Positions 1 through 8,700 of a stretch of DNA of 64,000 bases are shown one piece after another (the first letter of the stretch is position 1; every line of letters starts with the position of its first letter). Made by a program: the position numbers and the translations under genes. Where the stretch lies: contig CAKOHE010000054.1 in NCBI GenBank assembly GCA_934047225.1, positions 58,001 to 122,000 of the forward strand. The letters are read 5' to 3'. Below the pieces are notes generated by a model. That model searched no databases. It saw only the letters and a program-made list of their open reading frames with translations, and was not told where the DNA came from. The DNA is from Ypsolopha sequella (taxonomy: Eukaryota > Arthropoda > Insecta > Lepidoptera > Ypsolophidae).

Positions 1-1782
1 TACTCGGGGATCATCAGAGCCTCGAGTAAACACGAGATGGTGGTTTACGAAGACAGAGGCCAAAACCTCAGTCATCTGAAACCGTATCGTCTCGGCGAAT
101 CCTCCACCCCCATCGACAGCTGGGGCCACCCAATAGCGACTCCAGAACTAAGCGGTTCAGAGAGGCTGCAAGAAAAGATCGCAGGTGAGAGACAGCCGCC
201 CCCTCGCCGAGAGGAGTCGGAGGGAGTGCTGTCAACCATGACCAGAGCAGCGGTCGGTTGTTTCACCAACATCTCGTCTAGAATAAAAAGACACACGGAC
301 ACACTCACACCCCCCAGACCCACAACCTCATCGGGGACAGTCTCAGGAATACCCCGAACAAACCCATCAAAATCCGACAGGGGTCTGGTTGCTCTACCGG
401 AACTCGTCACACCCACCACTCCATCAGACCACTTGTCCAACGCGCTCCTGGAGTACGTAGCGATGCTCAAAGGCACAGTTGTTTCTAAACAAGAAACATG
501 CCGAACGATCCTCCTAGCCTATCGTCGGGGGAACGAGCAATTGCTACAGTCCAAACTCGAGGAGTGCGAAGCGGCGGTGTACAACAACGCTACCTTCCAA
601 GTGTTGGGGGGAACAATGGCGGGGGAATACATGGCCGCGTACAATGGCACCGGTGGTTTTGTGGAGTTGGATGAAAACGAGTCAAACCGGATGGGGAAAC
701 CTGTCTTCACCACCCCAGCGGATGACCCCATCGTGGTCGTCGCCAAGTGCACACGGATAATGCTGGAGGACAGAATCCTAAAAATAGCAAATAAACTGCT
801 AGGGGATTCTGAACCCACCGAAGCCGTAGCACAAATGCTGACACCAGAAATGGAATGGGTAAACGGGGTCCCAGGTTGCGGAAAAACGACCTGGGTAGTC
901 AACAACTTTGACCGTGAAACGGACCTGGTAACGACGCCCACGCTAGAAGGAGCAAGAGACCTCCGCCAAAAACTGGAGGGCAAGCTCGGCAGAACCGCAA
1001 AATTCAGGGTGCGCACGATGGCCTCATTGCTGGTAAACGGCATTCGCGAGGGCGGGAGCTTCCGTCGGCTTATAGTCGACGAGGCTCTCATGAGCCATTT
1101 TGGAGCCATTGTATTAGCAACCCGGATAGTCGGCGTCAGCAAAATCTTGCTCCTGGGTGACCAAAACCAGGTCCCTTTCATCGACAGAGAAAACCTTTTC
1201 CCGATGAGGTACCTCAGTCCCAGTCTGTTTGGTTGCATAACAAAACAACTGCTGTGCACACATCGAAACCCCATGGACGTCGCATATGCCCTAAGGGAGA
1301 TCTACAGTGGCATATACTCGTCCAAGGCTCAAACACGGTCCTTGACTCTGGAATCCTACGAAGATACGCGACCTCCAAGAAACGAGCATAACACCCTCTA
1401 CCTTGTTCACACCCAGGCCGAAAAACACTTCCTAGAAGGCCTGGGTTACGGCAAGCAACAAGGGTCGCGTATCCACACAATCCACGAGGCTCAGGGACTC
1501 ACGTGGGAGAGAGTGGTGATCATAAGAACTGCGAAAGTCACCCAGCAGTTGCACAGCAGCATCCATCACGCAGTCGTGGCGGTGTCAAGGCATACCGGCA
1601 GCTGTGTTTACTATACGGCTTGCCGAAAAAACGATGCCATAGTTCGGCTAATAAGGAACGCCCTGGCAGCTGAGACCGGCACGATCAAAGAGTACAACCT
1701 TAAAATGGCCTGGAGGAACCGAGACACGTCAGTGGCTGACGCCATGCTGAATGGTGGCACGGGCGGCAACCCAGTCGTCTGA
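1..1782 (+). CDS. ORF2 C-terminal part with SF1 viral-type helicase (A0, partial)
   Basis: The frame is open from base 1, so the gene starts upstream of the window. The visible part is the linker and the superfamily-1 helicase. Helicase motifs in order: Walker A GVPGCGKT (near 859), Walker B LIVDEA (near 1070), motif III LLGDQNQVPFIDR, motif IV CTHRNP, motif V TIHEAQG, motif VI VAVSRHT. The family uses NTP hydrolysis to unwind RNA or DNA duplexes. Compared with A1 I see two amino-acid differences over the shared 581-residue stretch (F/L in the TFQV context, P/S in the TTPADD context). An AATAAA lies about 25 bases after the stop (1807-1812). Endonuclease, RT and RNase H are expected upstream but not seen here. 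Confidence 0.93.
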   Translation, partial: YSGIIRASSKHEMVVYEDRGQNLSHLKPYRLGESSTPIDSWGHPIATPELSGSERLQEKIAGERQPPPRREESEGVLSTMTRAAVGCFTNISSRIKRHTDTLTPPRPTTSSGTVSGIPRTNPSKSDRGLVALPELVTPTTPSDHLSNALLEYVAMLKGTVVSKQETCRTILLAYRRGNEQLLQSKLEECEAAVYNNATFQVLGGTMAGEYMAAYNGTGGFVELDENESNRMGKPVFTTPADDPIVVVAKCTRIMLEDRILKIANKLLGDSEPTEAVAQMLTPEMEWVNGVPGCGKTTWVVNNFDRETDLVTTPTLEGARDLRQKLEGKLGRTAKFRVRTMASLLVNGIREGGSFRRLIVDEALMSHFGAIVLATRIVGVSKILLLGDQNQVPFIDRENLFPMRYLSPSLFGCITKQLLCTHRNPMDVAYALREIYSGIYSSKAQTRSLTLESYEDTRPPRNEHNTLYLVHTQAEKHFLEGLGYGKQQGSRIHTIHEAQGLTWERVVIIRTAKVTQQLHSSIHHAVVAVSRHTGSCVYYTACRKNDAIVRLIRNALAAETGTIKEYNLKMAWRNRDTSVADAMLNGGTGGNPVV

Positions 1783-2233
1783 GCCGGCTATCTTCCCCCC
1801 TCTCACAATAAAAGTGTGTTATTTCCATCTCACCACAGTAATTGTCAGAAATTGTGTAATAATAATATGTAAACCCCCTAAATGTAACAAAACATGTATT
1901 TTAAATTAGACTGTAATAAAATATGTATAGAATATAGTTTAAAGAATATGTACCGATATAGAATATGTATTTAAAAAAAAAAAAAAAAAAAAAAAATTTT
2001 AGTTAATATAAATATTTTTAGTATATATATATATATGTAACTAGCTATAAGTAAGGGTCCAATGTAAAAACGAACCACCTAAATTGTATTTCACACCAAA
2101 ATTATTTAATCTTGTTGTAAGGAGCGAAAAGAGGAACAGAACTAAATTGCCAAAATAAACATTGCTAAAAAAGGTATGGACAACGTCCATAGCACTTGCA
2201 TTCATTATAAAAAAAAAAAAAAAAAAAAAAAAA
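1783..2233 (+). other. 3'UTR of A0 with terminal stem-loop and poly(A)
   Basis: AT-rich, with an A tract near 1972-1997 and a short TA repeat near 2020-2036. A 7-bp hairpin (TATGGAC at 2175-2181, loop AAC, GTCCATA at 2185-2191) sits just before the poly(A). A conserved AAGGAGCGAAAA block precedes it near 2120. The hairpin is remade with different bases in A3, which supports an RNA structure. Confidence 0.75.
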
Positions 2234-2286
2234 CCTAACCTAACCTAACCTAACCTAACCTAACCTAACCTAACCTAACCTAACCC
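2234..2286 (+). repeat. Telomeric (CCTAA)n, about 10 units
   Basis: Perfect CCTAA pentamers between the poly(A) of A0 and the 5' end of A1. The array breaks off as CCTAACC(C) and element A1 begins with AGT. Confidence 0.98.
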
Positions 2287-3747
2287 AGTACTGCTCGAAA
2301 CTCTATACTATACACCTCGTCGCTCCACACAAAAAATAATTTTAAATAGAAAAACGTGGAAAATCAAAGTGAAAGTGTTGTGCAGTGATAGTTAAGTGTA
2401 CGACTCACCAGGATTTGTGTTGGCAGCAAAATCGTCCGACGGGAACCGACTCTGGAGACCTTTGACTTTGGAGCAGCATAGATCGGCGCGGGAAGTACCT
2501 ACAACAGTGAGTCTTACTTCAGTACGTAGCTCTCGCCGAGTTCTGTCCAGAGTCGAAAAAATTTTGGAGATCCGTCTACAGGAACAGGAGCTATTAACCA
2601 TCAAAGCTCCCATACAAACCGCTCTGACCTAGTTAACTAGGTTACACGTGCCGGACTTGGCGTGACGTACCAGCTGGGCAGCCACCGCTGAAGACACCTC
2701 CGCCCATCTGAGGACTTCGTCTAGCTGATGAGGAGCAGGTTCCTGAAGACGCTCGGAGACCAGAGGTACACCTAGGGAACTCCTCAACCCCTTGTCCTAT
2801 TCCACCCGAGTTTGGGCTCGTTGTTATCAGGACTTCCAACCCTTCCCGCACGGGCCCAAAACACCCCCCCCCCAAAATATTTTTTTTTTGGATTCCACCC
2901 AATTTACCCCCTGACGCACACGGCGCCTACCCCAACACCCCCCCCCACGTTTCGGACCCTTCACCATCAAGTGGGGCAAGACGGACCCCCCCACCAATCG
3001 TCGACACGTGAAACCTTCCCCCCCCCCCCTTCCCCTCCCTCCCGACCTCACCCCCTCAGGGGCCCATTTTGCCCCCAGTTGTGCTAGGACCCCCGAGTTT
3101 GGGCTCAAACTTCTCGGGAGAGCATAAGGAACACTTTTGCTCTGCCAGAATTTTGATATCCCTCCTGGCTGAGGCGGAAAGTCCCAAAAACCCTTCTTGA
3201 CCCCCCCCCAGGTGTCGCCCCCCCCCCTCACACCAGGTGGGGCAAGACGGACCCCCCGCCAATCGTCGGCCCGTGAAACCTTTTGTCCCCCCCCCCCCCT
3301 CCAGCCTTGACCTCACCCCCCCGGGACCCAATTTGCTTCCCGTGGTCCTAGGACGCTCGAGTTTGGGCTCAAATTAACCAGAAGAGCCTTAGCTTCAACT
3401 TGGCTCCAACAAATCCTTGATTCCTTGTTCCTTTTGGCCACCAGGCCGGAAAAACCTTCCGTTTCCTTCCTTCTTTCCCCCTTAGAGTGTACCTCACACA
3501 AATAGTCGTGCACAAAAACCACGCAGGCACAACAAGCAGTTACTCGACAACATCATCCGTGAAGCAACAAAACCAGCATCCGGAAGCCATCAACATCTAC
3601 GGCAACACCCTTATTTGTAGTTAGCATAAGTCTTCTTTTTCTTTTTATATTAATATATTATATATTTTTATAGTAATAGTTTAATAGTTATAAGTAGTTT
3701 ATATTTAATATTTAAGATTAGAGTAAGTATACAGTAAAGTTACTAAA
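2287..3747 (+). promoter_or_regulatory. 5'UTR / internal promoter region of A1
   Basis: No gene. The first 100 bases carry blocks shared with other copies: AGTACTGCTCGAAACTC at the start, CGCTCCACAC at 2321-2330 and AAATAGAAAA near 2345. From about 2800 to 3375 the region contains C-tract-rich tandem monomers anchored on GAGTTTGGGCTC at 2808, 3095 and 3359. A full-length element of this kind needs a promoter inside its own 5'UTR, so it must lie here; no TATA box is obvious. A weak non-AUG frame at 2396-2632 resembles one in A3 but is broken in A2. Confidence 0.7.
2808..3375 (+). repeat. Tandem 5'UTR monomers, period about 265-285 bp
   Basis: GAGTTTGGGCTC recurs at 2808, 3095 and 3359. A second marker, GTGGGGCAAGACGGACCCCCC, recurs near 2972 and 3237. 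The repeats include long C runs (6-11 C) on the + strand. Confidence 0.8.
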
Positions 3748-5757
3748 ATGTCGAACATCACAAAAAAAACAACAACCTCTGTCACCAAGCCATCCACGAC
3801 TGGGGTGCCCCCTCTGCGACCACATCACTCGCTTCGGGAGAAACTTCTCAGGAAAAACGTGAAGTCCGTTTCTGAGGGCGAGTCGGTCTCACCAGTCTCG
3901 GAGCGAAGCGTTGCCGTTTCACACGCCGAACTACCACCGTCTCGGCCAATTGACTCGGATGAAGACTCTTCGCCAAACCGAAGAGACAGTTATGTGGCCA
4001 CCACGGACAGGGACTTCAGGAGTGGGGTCCACATGGATGCCGCAAATAAGCTAGCCACAGAAATGCTCCTCAAAGGTAAAGAGGCTCTAGAAGCCGCTAA
4101 AAACCTAAAGACGGAGATCAAAACCACGGCCATCTCATCCCTCCAAACCCTATACGAGACGGTGCTGTCCCTTGCCGACTCCAGATCACGGCACAAATTC
4201 AATCTGGAGAAGGAAAGAAGCCGTCACGCTCAGGAACTCGTCAGAGCGGAGCGCGACCACACAAGGCAGCTCACTGAAGTGACCAACAGCCTCACCGTCA
4301 ACCTTCAAAAAACAATGGAGGAAGTAGGGCAGGGCCTCCGGGAAACAAAGGCCGTGAGAGAATGGCTAGCTTACGAAACGCGGGAACCATTCGGGCAAAT
4401 AGGGAAAATCACGGACCGCCTGGCCGCAGTTGACCAAGTTGTGCAGGGCTTGTCAAAACAGCTTGCCCAAATGTCAGCTCGTGGGCCCGGTTGCCCGGAG
4501 AGCTCTCTCAGAGGAGACTTTGAAAAACTCTTCACTAGCATAGGGCAGCTCTCCGGACAACTAGACTCAATGAGGAGAGAGACAACGACTCTCTCTCAAA
4601 GGACGACAGAGCTGCACAAAGAAATGGCAAGCCGGGCGGACACACAAACACACATAGCGGAAACCTCACAGCCTCAGACCGACCGCCTAGAGCAGGAGGT
4701 AAAGGATGTGAGGGAAACGCTTACACATTTAGAGGCGTACATAAAGAACACTTTACGCGAGGCAATCACCACCAAGGAAAAAAACAACACCACACATTCG
4801 GAACTCACAGAGCACCTACAGCCGCTCACCGAAAGGCTTGAGGCAGTTTCCTCGGAGCTCAGAACCATGCGCGAACAAAGGATGCGCACACCCCCGCCGC
4901 AACTCAACCTAGAGACTGAGATCGCTGAGGCGAGCGGGTGGACCGTAGTGCAGCGGAAGCGCAAGCCCGAGAAACTGCAAGCCACACCGCCTCCGCCAAG
5001 ACCGAACCACAGTATTATCGTCTCCTCGACAGAAGCCAATAAGACCGGCGATAATGTCATCAAGACGATAATCGGTGCGCTGGACATGGTAACAACCGGC
5101 GCACGGGTGGATCGAGTGAGAAAGGCGAGAAACCAAAAGGTTGTCCTTACTTGTGGGTCCAAAGAAGACCTGGCCCTGGTAAGGACAAGAGTTAAAAGCA
5201 ATCAAACTCTAAAAGTGGAAGAGCCTCGCGTAAACCATCCACTAGTCATTGTCAAAAATGTCCTCGCCTACCAAAAGGATGATGAGATTACGCAGCAGTT
5301 CCGGGCTCAAAATAAACATCTTTTTATGGGCCTGGAGAAGGACGAAAATCTCATCAGAGTAAAATATAGAAAGAGAGCTAGGAACGCACTGCAGGCTCAC
5401 ATAGTCTTCGAGGTGTCGGCGGCACTCTATGGAAGGCTGATGGATGCTAAAAAAGTCTACATCGGCCTCTCACGGAGCCCCGTTGAGGACCAGTCGCCCC
5501 TAATCCAGTGCTCCAGGTGCTGGGGATTTGGCCACACCAAAAGCCTCTGCCGGGAGAAGGAGGACCTCTGCGGATTCTGTGGGGGAAATCACTCCTGGGA
5601 GAATTGTCGCGGCAGAAAGGAGGATGCTGCTCCTCACTGCAAAAACTGCGAACAGGCTCACACCCCAACATCAAAAGCGCATGCAGCATATGACTATGAG
5701 TGTCCAGAAAGGCAAAAGATGGACGCCATAGCTCGCTCGCGCGTGAGCTACTGCTAA
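3748..5757 (+). CDS. ORF1: coiled-coil, zinc-knuckle nucleocapsid-like protein (A1)
   Basis: 669 residues from ATG in the context AAAATGTCG. The N terminus (1-90) is basic and Ser/Pro-rich. Residues about 100-390 are charged heptad-like helices (for example YETVLSLADSRSRHK), a likely coiled coil for self-assembly. A conserved region around 420-560 starts at IIVSS and includes RVRKARNQKVVLTC. Three zinc knuckles close the protein: CSRCWGFGHTKSLC (from about 589), CGFCGGNHSWENC, and a long-spaced C-x2-C-x10-H-x6-C. R1-clade ORF1 proteins bind element RNA and carry it to the nucleus, and in TRAS/SART help target telomeres. It ends SRVSYC-stop, with ORF2 in the +1 frame directly across the stop. 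Confidence 0.93.
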   Translation: MSNITKKTTTSVTKPSTTGVPPLRPHHSLREKLLRKNVKSVSEGESVSPVSERSVAVSHAELPPSRPIDSDEDSSPNRRDSYVATTDRDFRSGVHMDAANKLATEMLLKGKEALEAAKNLKTEIKTTAISSLQTLYETVLSLADSRSRHKFNLEKERSRHAQELVRAERDHTRQLTEVTNSLTVNLQKTMEEVGQGLRETKAVREWLAYETREPFGQIGKITDRLAAVDQVVQGLSKQLAQMSARGPGCPESSLRGDFEKLFTSIGQLSGQLDSMRRETTTLSQRTTELHKEMASRADTQTHIAETSQPQTDRLEQEVKDVRETLTHLEAYIKNTLREAITTKEKNNTTHSELTEHLQPLTERLEAVSSELRTMREQRMRTPPPQLNLETEIAEASGWTVVQRKRKPEKLQATPPPPRPNHSIIVSSTEANKTGDNVIKTIIGALDMVTTGARVDRVRKARNQKVVLTCGSKEDLALVRTRVKSNQTLKVEEPRVNHPLVIVKNVLAYQKDDEITQQFRAQNKHLFMGLEKDENLIRVKYRKRARNALQAHIVFEVSAALYGRLMDAKKVYIGLSRSPVEDQSPLIQCSRCWGFGHTKSLCREKEDLCGFCGGNHSWENCRGRKEDAAPHCKNCEQAHTPTSKAHAAYDYECPERQKMDAIARSRVSYC

Positions 5758-5776
5758 GGGCGACGATACCACCCCC
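5744..5776 (+). promoter_or_regulatory. ORF1/ORF2 recoding junction (A1)
   Basis: ORF1 ends TAC TGC TAA; read +1 the same bases are ACT GCT AAG GGC and ORF2 is open from 5747. A TGA at 5744-5746 closes the ORF2 frame upstream. No ATG occurs in the ORF2 frame until 5936, after the endonuclease motifs QANLQR and LVQEPYV. Translation therefore needs a +1 shift at TGC-TAA or reinitiation at a non-AUG codon. SART1 of Bombyx uses a UAAUG stop-start instead. Confidence 0.7.
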
Positions 5777-8700
5777 ACCTCTCCCCCCCCGAATACTCCC
5801 CGTAGCAAACTGCTAGTAATTCAGGCTAACCTGCAGCGCAACAAACTGGCGACGCAGGAGCTGATACAGGCAGCCAAGGGAAGCGGGGTCTCTATTGCCC
5901 TGGTACAGGAACCCTATGTGGGAAGTAGCGGCAATATGAGCACCTACCCTGGCGCACAAGTCATTCAGTGCACCCTTAATCGCAAAAAACCAGTGAAAGC
6001 TGCTGTCATCGTTTTCGGGGACCACCTGAGGGTAATTCACGACCCACAGTTGGTGACCGAGACCGAGGCAGCGGTGATCCTGGTGGCGGGCAGCCTTAAG
6101 CTGGCAGTGCTATCGGTGTACTTCGAGGGGAATCAAGACATCAATGTGAACTTGCAGAGTGTTGAACAAAAATGTAAAAAGCTCAACACTAACAACATCA
6201 TCATAGGCGGGGACGTAAACGCGTGGAGTCTCTGGTGGGGCAGCAAGCACGACGACCCCAGAGGAGTAGCATACAGCGCCTTCCTCGACGAGATGGAGTT
6301 TCATGTTCTCAACAGGGGAGACACCCCCACGTTTGAAACATACAGGGGAGGTAGACTATACAGCAGCATAGTGGATGTTACTGCGTGTAGTCAATCTCTG
6401 CTAGGCAGGATTGAAGACTGGAGAGTGGACCGTGATATGACTACGTCAGACCACAATGCCATTGCCTTCGCCTTGCGATTGGACGGAGAGTTAGTGGATC
6501 TAGAACCCACTACCACTCGCAAGTTTAACGTCAAGAAGGCAAACTGGCAAGAATTCCACCTCCATGTGAAGTCCGGCTTAGCCGAGAGTAACATCTCCCT
6601 AGACAACATCAACTCCATCTCGAGCGTCGAGGAATTGGATAACATGCTTGCCGCATATACCAACGCTATTCAAAAGGCATGCGACAAAGCAATCCCTAAA
6701 CTAGGCGCCTACAAAGGCAAGGTTGCACCCCCCTGGTGGTCCAAAGACCTCGCCGACCTGAAAAGAGAGGTAAACCGAAGGAGGCGAAGAATCCGCAACG
6801 CTGCACCCACTAGAAGAGAACACGTGGTTGACGAGTACCTCACCGTCAAGCTGGACTACGAAAAAAAGGCTAGCGAAGCCCAAACCCAAAGCTGGAAAGA
6901 GTTCTGCTCGACGCAGGAAAGGGAGAGCATGTGGGATGGGATATACAGAGTAATAAGGCGAACAACTAAAAGGCGAGAAGACCCGCTTCTGAGGAACGAG
7001 AAGGGCGAAACACTCAGCCCCGAGGCATCGGCCGATCTCCTGGCCAGCACGTTCTACCCTGACGACTCTGTATCGACCGATCAACCCTTCCACAAACATC
7101 TCCGAGAGCTGACGGACTCCAACCCCGAGGACATCCAAAATCTGTCGGAAGACGACCCACCGTTCACGGAAGCCGAATTGGATTCAGTCCTTCATGACAT
7201 TAATCCAAAAAAGGCACCGGGACCGGACGGGCTTACCGCAGATATCTGTACGAAGGCCATCGAAGCGGGAAGGGAGGTGTTCATGGCTCTGGCTAACAAA
7301 TGCCTAGAGCTTGCACACTTTCCTGCTCAGTGGAAAATGGCGCACGTAATAATCCTCGGGAAACAGGGCAAAGATGACTACACACATCCGAAGTCATATA
7401 GACCCATAGGACTTCTGCCAGTTCTCGGAAAAATCGTCGAGAAACTCTTGGTTAACAGGCTGCAATGGCACGTGCAGCCCACGCTTAACCACAACCAGTA
7501 TGGGTTTACGCCACAACGCGGGACCGAGGACGCCCTCTATGACCTTATTAAGCACGTGAGATCAGAACTTGAAAGTAAGAAGATAGTTCTTATGATCTCG
7601 CTGGACATAGAGGGGGCCTTCGACAACGCATGGTGGCCGGCTTTGAAGCACCAACTAGCCACAAGGAAGTGTCCGCAAAACATATATGCGATGGTGTGCT
7701 CCTATCTACAAGACCGGAAAATAGTGGTCAACTATGCCAGAGCAACAAGCGAGAGGGATACTACAAAGGGTTGCGTCCAAGGATCCATCGGAGGACCAAC
7801 CTTTTGGAACATCATACTCGATCCGCTGTTGGCCAAACTGGTACAAGAAGGAGTACATGCGCAAGCTTTTGCGGACGACGTAGTTCTTACATTCACCGGG
7901 CACTCGGTCGAAACCATGGAGCAACGAGTCAACTCGACACTGGAGACGATAGTGGAGTGGGGTACTCAGAACAAGCTCAACTTCGCCGCACACAAGACCA
8001 AGGCGATGTTGATGACCAAAAAGCTGAAGTACGGGGAACCACACCTCTATATGTCAGGGAGTAGACTCGAACTCGTACATGAGATAAAACTCCTTGGTCT
8101 CGTCATCGACCGAAAGCTCACCTTTAAGGCGCACGTGACCGCAGTCTGTAAAAAAGCTGCGGACATATACAAACATCTAGCGCGCGCAGCAAAGGTGACG
8201 TGGGGCCTGAACGGTGAAATCGTAAGGACGATATACGTAGCGGTTGTCGAGCCGATCGTTCTGTACGCAGCAAGTGTGTGGCACCAATCCACAGAACTCC
8301 AGATGATCAGAGATCGTCTGGATGCACTGCAAAGAGGATTTGCCCAGAAGATCTGCAAAGCGTACAGAACGGTCTCGCTCTCGTCGGCACTAATTCTATC
8401 GGGCCTGCTGCCCCTGGACCTTAGAGTACAAGAAGCCGCAGCTCTGTACATGGCCAAACGAGGTTTCAGTACAGACTACATACCACCAGGAAGGAAAATG
8501 GAGCAAAGGATAAGCTACCTTGAGCAGCCACATCCTTCTCAACTCATAACAACAGAGTACGAGCTCCTAGAAAACATGGATTCCGAAACTCTATCCACCC
8601 ACTGCATTGCTGGGCCACAAGTGTACACTGACGGCAGCAAAATTGAGGGCAAGGTAGGAGCAGCCCTCACATGGTGGGAGGATGGACAGGAAACCAGTTT

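Larger units (their letters stand above)
1..2233 (+). mobile_element. A0: family A telomeric R1-clade retrotransposon, 3' part
   Basis: The 3' part of a family A element, cut by the left window edge. It holds the end of ORF2, a 3'UTR with internal A tracts, and a terminal poly(A) (2209-2233) that runs straight into CCTAA repeats. It aligns without net gaps to A1 from 9992 onward through the coding part, with very few substitutions. The 5' part is outside the window, so completeness cannot be judged. Confidence 0.95.

Noticed and set aside
519..1274. Long - strand open frames opposite ORF2, repeated in each copy (for example 251 codons at 519-1274 and 10510-11265)
   Set aside because: They are shadows of ORF2 with no recognisable domains, and their length varies with substitutions in A2.
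2396..2632. A 78-codon frame in the A1 5'UTR resembling an 82-codon frame at 23144-23392 in A3
   Set aside because: Neither has an ATG, and in A2 the same frame is stopped early (TGA after KSANGI). The similarity is explained by conserved nucleotide sequence.
2812..3331. Pro- or Gly-rich frames on both strands in the C-rich 5'UTR repeats
   Set aside because: Low-complexity translation of C tracts; not conserved in frame between monomers.
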